Part shown: piece after piece, positions 1 through 5,931 of the stretch
How positions within the stretch are numbered: position 1 is the first letter of the stretch
Layout: every line of letters starts with the position of its first letter
Assembly: GCF_937858865.1 (NCBI RefSeq)
Contig: NZ_CALLYO010000088.1
Span: 1 to 8,634 of the forward strand
DNA length: 8,634 bases
Source: an uncultured Amaricoccus sp.
GTDB taxonomy: Bacteria; Pseudomonadota; Alphaproteobacteria; Rhodobacterales; Rhodobacteraceae
Direction of reading: 5' to 3'
Notes under the pieces: model-generated
The model's database searches: none
What the model was told of the DNA's origin: nothing
What the model saw: the letters and a program-made list of their open reading frames with translations, nothing else
Translations under genes and position numbers: made by a program

Positions 1-772
1 CCGGCGGGAAGGGGTCGGCCGAGGGCACCCGCTTCAGGCCGAGGAAGACGCAGAGATCCTCGGGCGAGCCGGGCAGCCAGTCGCGGTAGCGCCGCATCAG
101 CCGCTTCGCCTCGGCGACGTCGTAGGCGATCGGCCCGGCGAAGACCTTTCCGACCGGATGCGCCCGGAAGAGGAAGCTCGTCACCACCCCGAAGTTGCCG
201 CCGCCGCCCCGCAGCGCCCAGAAGAGCTCCGGGTGGCTGTCCGCGCTCGCCGTCACGAAGCTGCCGTCCGCCAGCACCACGTCGGCCTCGATCAGGTTGT
301 CGACGGTCAGCCCGTGCTTGCGGCTGAGATAGCCGTGCCCGCCGCCGAGGGTCAGCCCGGCGATCCCGGTGCCGGAGTAGATGCCGGCCGGAAAGGCCAG
401 CCCGAAGGCCGCGGCCGCATGGTCGACGTCGCCCTGCGTGCAGCCCGGGCCCACCCGCACCGTGCGCGCCTCCGGGTCCACCCGCACGCCGCGCATCGCC
501 GAGAGGTCGACGACCAGCCCGTCCTCGACGCTCGCGAAGCCCGCGCCGTTGTGCCCGCCGCCGCGGATGGCGATCGGCAGCCCCTGGTCGCGACCGAAGC
601 CGACCGCCGCGATCACGTCCGCCACATCGGCGCAGCGCGCGATCAGCCGCGGGCGGAGGTCGATCATCCCGTTGTAGACGCGCCGCGCCGCCTCGTAGTC
701 GGCATCGCCGGCCGTCAGCACGTCGCCGCGCAACGCCGCCCGGAGCGACGTCTCCAAATCCTGGTCGAGCAT
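1..772 (-). CDS. FAD-dependent oxidoreductase, vanillyl-alcohol oxidase/BBE-like superfamily (3' end cut by window)
   Basis: I translated this from the minus strand: 257 residues from ATG at 772 run open to the window edge, so the C-terminal half (substrate domain and BBE segment) is missing. A good ribosome site, GGAG, lies 7 bases before the ATG. The N-terminal half is a PCMH-type FAD-binding domain: the flavin-linking motif RGGGHN is at residues 70-75, with His74 as the expected covalent FAD histidine. TGIAGLTLGGGHGYLSRK (135-152) binds the pyrophosphate, and FWALRGGGGNFGVVT (184-198) follows. In bicovalent berberine-bridge-type enzymes a cysteine links FAD a few residues before the TGIAGLTLGGG stretch. 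Here that place reads PAGIYSG, so a single histidyl link is expected, as in 6-hydroxy-D-nicotine-oxidase-like enzymes. The substrate is unknown and no signal peptide is seen. It is divergent from an AraC-type regulator that probably controls it. Confidence 0.93.
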   Translation of the reverse strand, partial: MLDQDLETSLRAALRGDVLTAGDADYEAARRVYNGMIDLRPRLIARCADVADVIAAVGFGRDQGLPIAIRGGGHNGAGFASVEDGLVVDLSAMRGVRVDPEARTVRVGPGCTQGDVDHAAAAFGLAFPAGIYSGTGIAGLTLGGGHGYLSRKHGLTVDNLIEADVVLADGSFVTASADSHPELFWALRGGGGNFGVVTSFLFRAHPVGKVFAGPIAYDVAEAKRLMRRYRDWLPGSPEDLCVFLGLKRVPSADPFPP

Positions 773-895
773 GGAAAGTCTCCGCTGAAATGGTTGAGGC
801 AATGGCCGGACGATAGCCGCGGAGGCCCGGCTGGCCTATGATCGGCCTGCCGGAAGACTTGCCCGAGCGTCCGGCTCTGCCAGGGGAGGCTCCGC
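773..895. promoter_or_regulatory. Divergent intergenic region with candidate operator dyad
   Basis: This 123-bp gap separates the starts of the oxidoreductase (minus) and the AraC-type gene (plus), so promoters in both directions must lie in or near it. An imperfect inverted pair is visible: GGCCGGACGATAG at 804-816 and CTATGATCGGCC at 836-847, which match as reverse complements with one base inserted and two substitutions. A TATGAT box (837-842) could be a -10 for the plus-strand gene, but no convincing -35 stands 16-18 bases upstream. The plus-strand ribosome site is AGGGGAGG, just before the ATG at 896. The operator role is inference only. Confidence 0.4.
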
Positions 896-1867
896 ATGGA
901 CGTCCTGTCCGACGTCCTCCGCGTCGTCCGCCTGACCGGCGCCGTCCTCTTCGACGTCCATGCCCGCCCGCCCTGGGCGGTCCAGTCCCCGGCCTCGCCG
1001 GCGCTCAGCGCCGCCATGCCGGGCAGCGAGCGCGTCCTCGCCTTCCACTTCCTGCTCGAGGGCGAGGCCTGGGCGCAGGTGATCGAGCGGGAGGGGACCC
1101 CGCCGCTCCGCGTCGCCGCCGGCGAGGCGGTGATCGTCACCGGCGGCCGCGAGCACGTCATCTCGAGCGAGCCCGGCATGCGCACCGCCCCGCGCTTCGA
1201 CCTCTACCGCCGCCGCGAGGACCAGCGCCTGCCCTACGCCCTGACGGCGGGAGGCGGGGCCGGGCCGGAGGCCCGCCTCTCCTGCGGCTTCATCGGCTGC
1301 GACGCGCGCCCGTTCAACCCGGTCCTCGAGGCGCTGCCGCCGCTCCTCGTCGTCCGCCCCAACGACGAGCTGGTGCGCATGGCGATCGCCGAGAGCGAGG
1401 CCCCGACCCCCGGCGGCGAGACCATCCTCGCCCGCCTGAGCGAGCTCCTCTTCCTGCAGGCCATCCGCCAGCACCTCGCCGCCCTGCCGGGCGACGCCAC
1501 CGGCTGGCTCTCGGGCCTGCGCGACCGCCACGTCGGCCGGGCGCTGGCGCTGATGCACGGCCAGCCGGCCCGGCGCTGGACCCTCGACGCGCTGGCCCAG
1601 GAGGTCGGCCTCTCCCGCTCGGTCTTCGCCGAGCGCTTCGCCGCCCTCGTCGGCCTGCCGCCCATGCAGTATCTCGCCACCTGGCGCCTGCAGCGCGCCG
1701 CCTGGCTGATGGAGGTGCAGGGCCTCGGCATCGCCCAGGCCGCCGCCGAGGTCGGCTACGAATCCGAGGCGGCCTTCAACCGCGCCTTCCGCAAGCGCCT
1801 CGGCATGCCCCCCGGCGAATGGCGCCGCGCCCGGGCGGCGGCGACCCTGGTTTCGCGCGCCCTGTAG
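896..1867 (+). CDS. AraC-family transcriptional regulator with N-terminal cupin-like domain
   Basis: This 323-residue protein has the usual length and layout of AraC regulators with a Cupin_6/AraC_binding_2-type sensor. The N-terminal half (about 8-190) is a beta-rich sensory domain: HFLLEGEAWAQV (51-62), AGEAVIVTGG (75-84), then LSCGFIGCD (128-136) with two cysteines. The C-terminal DNA-binding domain has two helix-turn-helix units. The first is about 228-265 (WTLDALAQEVGLSRSVFAERF). The second is about 279-311 (IAQAAAEVGYESEAAFNRAF), followed by the typical R-K-R-LGMPPGEWR end. The start is ATG at 896 behind a strong AGGGGAGG site. It is transcribed away from the FAD oxidoreductase gene, so that gene is the most likely target. 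This is inferred from the arrangement. The inducer is unknown. Confidence 0.93.
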   Translation: MDVLSDVLRVVRLTGAVLFDVHARPPWAVQSPASPALSAAMPGSERVLAFHFLLEGEAWAQVIEREGTPPLRVAAGEAVIVTGGREHVISSEPGMRTAPRFDLYRRREDQRLPYALTAGGGAGPEARLSCGFIGCDARPFNPVLEALPPLLVVRPNDELVRMAIAESEAPTPGGETILARLSELLFLQAIRQHLAALPGDATGWLSGLRDRHVGRALALMHGQPARRWTLDALAQEVGLSRSVFAERFAALVGLPPMQYLATWRLQRAAWLMEVQGLGIAQAAAEVGYESEAAFNRAFRKRLGMPPGEWRRARAAATLVSRAL

Positions 1868-1887
1868 GACGGCCGCTCCCGGGCGCT

Positions 1888-1908
1888 GCCCGAGGCAGGG
1901 CCTCGGGC
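1888..1908. terminator. GC-rich hairpin at convergent gene ends
   Basis: GCCCGAGGC (1888-1896), loop AGG (1897-1899) and GCCTCGGGC (1900-1908) form a perfect 9-bp stem, 21 bases after the AraC-gene stop and 35 bases after the stop of the convergent thiol-oxidoreductase gene. Neither strand has a run of T after it, so it is not a classic intrinsic terminator. A shared bidirectional stop or 3'-end protecting structure is the likely role. Confidence 0.55.
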
Positions 1909-1918
1909 GGGGACGGAC

Positions 1919-1939
1919 GGGGAGGGCGCTGCCCTTCCT
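1919..1939. terminator. Second hairpin at the convergent junction
   Basis: AGGGC (1923-1927), loop GCT (1928-1930) and GCCCT (1931-1935) form a stem that extends outward through G:T and G:C pairs to about 1919/1939. It begins 4 bases after the stop codon of the minus-strand gene ending at 1943, the expected place for a 3'-end hairpin of the long minus-strand cluster. No T-tract follows. The 11 bases GGGCGCTGCCC (1924-1934) also occur at 1881-1891. Confidence 0.45.
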
Positions 1940-1942
1940 CCG

Positions 1943-2584
1943 TCACGCCCCCGGCGTCGCGGCCTCGATCTGGCGGATCACGTCCGCCCAGACCTCGACC
2001 GGCTGCGCGCCCGACAGCACGTATTGCCCGGCGAGGATGAAGGTCGGCACCCCCGTCACCCCCATCTCCTGCGCCGCCGCCACCTCCTGGCGCACCTCCG
2101 TCCGGTCGGCGTCGCCGGCCAGCAGCGCCGCGATCGCCGCCCCGTCGAGCCCCGCCTCCTCGGCCGCGCCGCGCAGCACCTCGGGGTCCGACACGTCCTC
2201 GCCGAGCTCGAAGTAGCGGCGGAAGAGCGCCATCGCCGTCCGCGTCTGCAGCCCCTCCGGCTCGGCCCAGCGGATCACCCGGTGGGCGTCGAGCGTGTTC
2301 GGCGCGCGCCCGATCCGGTCGAAGCGGAAGTCGATCCCGACCTCCCGCCCCATATCCACCAGCCGCCGGTGCGCCGCCTCGATCCGCGGGAGGTCGCCGA
2401 GCCGGCGGCGCATATAGTCCGCCCGGTCCATCCCCTCCGGCGGGATGGTCGGGTCGAGCTGGAACGGCCGCCAGCGGATGGCGAACGGATGCCCCTCCTG
2501 CGCCGTCACCGCCCGCATCAGGTTCGCCGCCCCGAGGTAGCACCAGGGGCAGACCACGTCCGAGACGATCTCGAGCCGGGTCAC
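1943..2584 (-). CDS. DsbA-family thiol oxidoreductase (FrnE / 2-hydroxychromene-2-carboxylate isomerase-like)
   Basis: This 213-residue protein has the usual size of cytoplasmic FrnE-type DsbA relatives. The chosen start is GTG at 2584, which overlaps the cupin stop as GTGA and sits 7 bases behind a strong GGAGG site inside the end of the cupin gene. The thioredoxin fold begins at once: EIVSDVVCPWCYLG has the CPWC redox motif at Cys12-Cys15. A helical insertion follows (about 60-165), and the cis-proline segment GVTGVPTFIL (175-184) closes the active site. The CXXC favours disulfide or thiol redox chemistry over the glutathione-dependent isomerase, which normally lacks this cysteine pair. There is no signal peptide, so it should be cytoplasmic. 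It is the last gene of the cluster, coupled to a cupin and an acyl-CoA ligase. A role in maturing or protecting a metabolite or partner protein is possible but not shown. Confidence 0.9.
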   Translation of the reverse strand: MTRLEIVSDVVCPWCYLGAANLMRAVTAQEGHPFAIRWRPFQLDPTIPPEGMDRADYMRRRLGDLPRIEAAHRRLVDMGREVGIDFRFDRIGRAPNTLDAHRVIRWAEPEGLQTRTAMALFRRYFELGEDVSDPEVLRGAAEEAGLDGAAIAALLAGDADRTEVRQEVAAAQEMGVTGVPTFILAGQYVLSGAQPVEVWADVIRQIEAATPGA

Positions 2585-3048
2585 GCCCCTTCCTCCGGAT
2601 GGTTCGGGTCGACCCAGCGCACCTCCTCGACCGCCTCGGCCGGGGTGATGTCGAGATTGACCACCACCGCCTCCTGGTCGCTCCGCACCACCACGCATTC
2701 GAGCGGATCCCCCGGCAGCGCGTTGATCTCCTGGTGCGGCACGTAGGGCGGCACGAAGATGAAGTCCCCCGGCTCCGCCTCGGCGGTGAACTCGAGGCGC
2801 TCGCCCCAGCGCATCCGCGCCCGCCCGCGCACCACGTAGATGATGCTCTCGAGATGCCCGTGGTGGTGGGCGCCGGTCTTCGCGTTCGGCTCGATCCGCA
2901 CCGTCCCCGCCCAGAGCTTGTTCGCCCCGGCCCTGGCGTGGTTGATCGCCGCCGCCCGGGTCATCCCCGGCGTCTGCGCCGTGTTGAGGTCGAGCTCGCC
3001 CGCCTTCACGATCCGCACGCCCTCGGTCCGCCAGTCGATCCCGCCCAC
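2581..3048 (-). CDS. Single-domain cupin protein
   Basis: This 155-residue small cupin starts at GTG 3048, three bases after the ligase stop. The first metal-binding motif is AHHHGHLESIIYVVRG (60-75), with likely ligands among His61-63, His65 and Glu67. The second is PGDFIFVPPYVPHQEIN (93-109), with His105. The full His/His/Glu/His set suggests a metal-loaded beta-barrel in the cytoplasm. The N-terminal 45 residues and the acidic tail (WVDPNHPEEGA) lie outside the barrel. Small cupins of this sort may be dioxygenases, isomerases, or binding/regulatory proteins, and the sequence alone does not decide. Its stop overlaps the start of the thiol-oxidoreductase gene by 4 bases, and it follows the acyl-CoA ligase, so it probably acts on the same pathway. 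Confidence 0.88.
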   Translation of the reverse strand: MGGIDWRTEGVRIVKAGELDLNTAQTPGMTRAAAINHARAGANKLWAGTVRIEPNAKTGAHHHGHLESIIYVVRGRARMRWGERLEFTAEAEPGDFIFVPPYVPHQEINALPGDPLECVVVRSDQEAVVVNLDITPAEAVEEVRWVDPNHPEEGA

Positions 3049-3051
3049 CGC

Positions 3052-4566
3052 TCAACCCTCCCTGAGCCTGCGCCGCAGCAGCTTGCCGTTCGCCCCCCGC
3101 GGCAGCGCCGCGACCGCCCGGAACACCCGCGGACACTTGTAGCGCGCCAGCCGGCCGGCGCAGTGCGCCGCCAGCTCCGCCTCCGCCACCGGCGCCTCGA
3201 CCGGAACATAGAACGCCGCGATGACGGAAACACCCTCACGGACCGGCATTTCCACCGCCGCCGCCTCGGCGACGCCCGGATGCGCCGCCAGCGCCGCCTC
3301 GACCTCCGCCGGGCTCACCCGGAAGCCGCCCGCGTTCATCACCTCGTCCGCCCGCCCGAGATGGACGATGGCCCCGTCCGCGCGCATCCGCGCCCGGTCG
3401 CCGGTCACGAACCATTCGCCTCGGAAGGCCGCCGCCGTCTCCGCCGCGCGCCGCCAGTAGCCGAGCATCAGCCCCGGGTCCCGCCGCGACACCGCGAGCA
3501 GGCCGTCCTCGCCGCGCCCGAGCGGCACCCCGTCCTCGCCGATCACCGCCACCCGCCGCCCCGGCTGCGGATAGCCGGCGCAGCCGGCGACCGGCGGCCG
3601 CGCCGGCGAGAAGGAGACGTAGGTCGAGACCTCCGACATCCCGAGCGCCTCGTAGACCGGCCGCCCCGTCGCCGCCGTCCAGGCCTCCCTGACCGCGGCC
3701 GGCAGCGCCTCGCCGGCGCTCAGCCCGTGCCGGAGCGCCGGAAGCGCGCCCACCTCGCCGAGCATCTGCCGGTAGACGCCCGGCACGGCGGCGAAGATCG
3801 TCGCCCCGTGCGCCGCGATCAGCCGCGGCCAGACCGTGCGGTCCGCCGGCCCGGCGTGGATCAGCGCCGTCGCCCCGATCGCCCAGGGATCGGTCAGCCC
3901 GGCGCCGAGCGTGAAGGTCCAGTTGAAGGCGCCCGCGTGCAGCACCCGGTCCTCGGGTGTCAGCCCGTACCAGCCGTCCCACATCATCCGCCGCGCCCAG
4001 GCGGCGCGCTGCGCATGCACCACGCCCTTCGGCCCGCCCGAGGTGCCGGAGGTATAGACCATGTAGGCCGGATCGTCCGGCGCCGTCGCCGCATAGGGCA
4101 GGGGCTCGTGCCCCCGGAGCGCCGCGATCTCCCCCGCCGCGATCACCGGCGCCCCCGGCGCCTCGGGCAGCGCGAGGCCCGCGCCGAGGCAGACCAGCGC
4201 CGGCGCCAGGTCGGCGAGGATCGCCCCGACCTCCGCCACCGTCAGCTGCGCCGAGACCGCGACCGGCACCGCCCCGAGCGCGTTGGCGGCGAAGAAGAGG
4301 ATCGGGAAGTCCGAGCTGTTGCCGAGCCGCAGCAGCACCCGCTCGCCCGGCCGCAGCCCCGCCGCCGCCAGCCCGCCCGCCGTCCGCCGCACCGCCTCGG
4401 CCAGCGCCCCGTGCGTCCAGCGCTCCACCACCTCGCCGGGCGCCCCCAGCACCTCGAGCGCCACCTTCTCCGGGCGCCGCTCCGCCGGCGCGAAGGTATG
4501 CGCCGCCATGTTGAACGGGGCGGGGCAGGGGGCGAAGGGCCCCTCGTCCCAGAGGGCCTCGCTCAC
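3052..4566 (-). CDS. Adenylate-forming acyl-CoA ligase (class I, ANL superfamily)
   Basis: This 504-residue enzyme is expected to activate a carboxylic acid with ATP and transfer it to CoA. The start is GTG at 4566, which overlaps the stop of the VWA gene as GTGA; a GGGAG lies 8 bases ahead. The same frame is open further upstream to 4761, but that part only shadows the VWA gene. The ANL motifs are complete: P-loop YTSGTSGGPKG (171-181), YEALGMSEVSTY (305-316), WFVTGDRARMRADG (385-398), GRADEVMNAGGFRVSP (404-419), and the C-terminal lid with catalytic Lys495 in PRGANGKLLRRR (489-500). Overall it resembles the benzoate-CoA ligase / medium-chain acyl-CoA synthetase branch. The acid substrate cannot be read from sequence. 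It heads a coupled trio with the cupin and the DsbA-like protein. Confidence 0.93.
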   Translation of the reverse strand: MSEALWDEGPFAPCPAPFNMAAHTFAPAERRPEKVALEVLGAPGEVVERWTHGALAEAVRRTAGGLAAAGLRPGERVLLRLGNSSDFPILFFAANALGAVPVAVSAQLTVAEVGAILADLAPALVCLGAGLALPEAPGAPVIAAGEIAALRGHEPLPYAATAPDDPAYMVYTSGTSGGPKGVVHAQRAAWARRMMWDGWYGLTPEDRVLHAGAFNWTFTLGAGLTDPWAIGATALIHAGPADRTVWPRLIAAHGATIFAAVPGVYRQMLGEVGALPALRHGLSAGEALPAAVREAWTAATGRPVYEALGMSEVSTYVSFSPARPPVAGCAGYPQPGRRVAVIGEDGVPLGRGEDGLLAVSRRDPGLMLGYWRRAAETAAAFRGEWFVTGDRARMRADGAIVHLGRADEVMNAGGFRVSPAEVEAALAAHPGVAEAAAVEMPVREGVSVIAAFYVPVEAPVAEAELAAHCAGRLARYKCPRVFRAVAALPRGANGKLLRRRLREG

Positions 4567-5747
4567 CGGGCGAGCTCCCGGATCCCCGCCTCGAGCCCGG
4601 CCAGCGTCATCGGGAACATCCGCCCGCCCATGATCGCGGCGATCATCGCGACCGAGTGCGAATAGCCCCAGCCCGCCCGCGGCATCGGGTTGATCCAGAC
4701 CGCCCGCGGCCAGGCGTCGAGCAGGCGGCGCAGCCAGACCTCGCCGCTCTCGGCGTTCCAATGCTCGTTGGCGCCCCCCGGCTCGGTGATCTCGTAGGGC
4801 GACATCGCCGCATCCCCGACCAGGATCACCCGGTAGTCGGGCCCGTAGGTGTTGAGCACCTCCGCCGTCGGCGTCTGCCGGTCCCAGCGGCGGCGGTTGT
4901 CGCGCCAGACCCCCTCATAGACGCAGTTGTGGAAGTAGAAGTATTCCAGATGCTTGAACTCGCTCCGCGCCGCCGAGAAGAGCTCCTCCACCACGCGCAC
5001 GTGCGGGTCCATCGACCCGCCGACGTCGAGGAAGAGCAGCACCTTCACCGCATTGTGCCGCTCCGGCCGGGTGATCACGTCGAGCCAGCCCTGCTCCGCC
5101 GTGCGCCTTATGGTGGCCGAGAGGTCGAGCTCCTCCGCCGCCCCCTCGCGCGCCCAGCGGCGCAGCCGGCGCAGCGCCACCTTGATGTTGCGCGTGCCGA
5201 GCTCGACCGCGTCGTCGAGGTTGCGGAACTCCCGCCGGTCCCAGACCTTGACCGCCCGCCCGTGCCGCCCCTCGTCCTGCCCGATCCTGACCCCCTCGGG
5301 ATTGTAGCCGAAGGCCCCGAACGGCGAGGTCCCGGCGGTGCCGATCCACTTCGAGCCGCCCTGGTGCCGCCCCTCCTGCTCGCGAAGCCGCTCGGCGAGC
5401 TTGCGCATCAGCGCCTCGAAGCCGCCCATCGCCGCGACCTCCTCCTTCTCCTCCGGGGTCAGGTGCCGCTCGATCAGCTTCCGCAGCCAGTCGGCCGGCA
5501 GCTCGGCCCGCGCGACGATCGCCTCGACCGTCAGCCCCTCGAGCCCGCCGAAGACATGCGCGAACACCCGGTCGAAGCGGTCGATCATCCGCTCGTCCTT
5601 CACCAGCGCCGCCCGCGCGAGATAGTAGAAGCCCTCCGCGTCGTGGAGCGCGAGCCCGGCGTCGAGCGCCTCGAGGAACGCCAGATACTCCCGGAGCGAG
5701 ACCGGGACCCGCGCGGCGCGCAGCTCGGCGAAGAAGCGCCCGTACAT
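4563..5747 (-). CDS. VWA domain protein, CoxE-like family (COG3825 type)
   Basis: This 394-residue protein has the typical length of the VWA partner of MoxR-type AAA ATPases. The N-terminal half is helical and charged (MYGRFFAELRAARVPVSLRE). A linker carries GRHQGGSKWIGTAGTSPFG (127-145), a hallmark of this family. The VWA domain begins near 233 with VKVLLFLDVGGSMDPHV (234-250). Its metal-ion-dependent adhesion site reads D-V-G-G-S (241-245) instead of D-x-S-x-S, which from memory is usual for this subfamily. SEFKHLEYFYFHN (262-274) and VILVGDAAMSPYE (307-319) follow. Known relatives work with a MoxR ATPase in assembly or cofactor insertion, as CoxD/CoxE do for CO dehydrogenase. The matching ATPase lies at the right edge, four genes upstream. 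The start is ATG 5747, six bases after the preceding stop, with no obvious ribosome site, so reinitiation is likely. No signal peptide is seen. Confidence 0.93.
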   Translation of the reverse strand: MYGRFFAELRAARVPVSLREYLAFLEALDAGLALHDAEGFYYLARAALVKDERMIDRFDRVFAHVFGGLEGLTVEAIVARAELPADWLRKLIERHLTPEEKEEVAAMGGFEALMRKLAERLREQEGRHQGGSKWIGTAGTSPFGAFGYNPEGVRIGQDEGRHGRAVKVWDRREFRNLDDAVELGTRNIKVALRRLRRWAREGAAEELDLSATIRRTAEQGWLDVITRPERHNAVKVLLFLDVGGSMDPHVRVVEELFSAARSEFKHLEYFYFHNCVYEGVWRDNRRRWDRQTPTAEVLNTYGPDYRVILVGDAAMSPYEITEPGGANEHWNAESGEVWLRRLLDAWPRAVWINPMPRAGWGYSHSVAMIAAIMGGRMFPMTLAGLEAGIRELAR

Positions 5748-5753
5748 GGCGGC

Positions 5754-5924
5754 TCAGACGAGCCCGAGCCGCCCGAGGACGACCACGAGCACGAGCGCCG
5801 CGAGCGCGAGCGCGATGCCGTGCCCGGCCGCATACTGCAGCCGGTCGGCCCGGTCGCCGCCCCGCCGCGCGGCGCGGCGCCAGCCGAGGAAGGCGCCGAG
5901 GACGAAGGCGGCGACGATCAGCAT
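5754..5924 (-). CDS. Small two-helix membrane protein
   Basis: This 56-residue protein starts at ATG 5924, seven bases after the stop of the lipoprotein gene, behind a GAGGGG site. The frame is open further upstream but there only shadows the lipoprotein gene. It has two hydrophobic segments, about 1-14 (MLIVAAFVLGAFLG) and 34-55 (HGIALALAALVLVVVLGRLGLV). They are joined by a short, very basic loop with WRRAARRGGDRADR, which by the positive-inside rule should face the cytoplasm and place both ends outside. I recognise no named family. Short proteins of this look occur in Rhodobacterales as unassigned membrane proteins. Its position between an outer-membrane lipoprotein gene and the VWA gene, with 6-7 bp gaps on both sides, suggests co-expression with both. 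Confidence 0.75.
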   Translation of the reverse strand: MLIVAAFVLGAFLGWRRAARRGGDRADRLQYAAGHGIALALAALVLVVVLGRLGLV

Positions 5925-5931
5925 GAACCCC

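Noticed and set aside
2585..3136. Longer version of the DsbA-like protein starting at 3136.
   Set aside because: The extension is Gly/Arg/Ala-rich shadow sequence across the cupin gene. The thioredoxin fold starts right after GTG 2584, which has a strong ribosome site.
2599..4665. A very long open frame on the plus strand (688 codons), with similar long plus-strand frames at 4656-6263 and 5746-7290.
   Set aside because: They lie opposite well-supported minus-strand genes, and their translations are Arg/Pro/Ala/His-rich with no recognisable motif. In DNA this rich in GC the antisense frames stay open by chance.
4567..4761. Longer version of the acyl-CoA ligase starting at 4761.
   Set aside because: The added 65 residues are translated from within the VWA gene in another frame and have no similarity to ligases. 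The GTG at 4566 fits the family N-terminus and the GTGA overlap.
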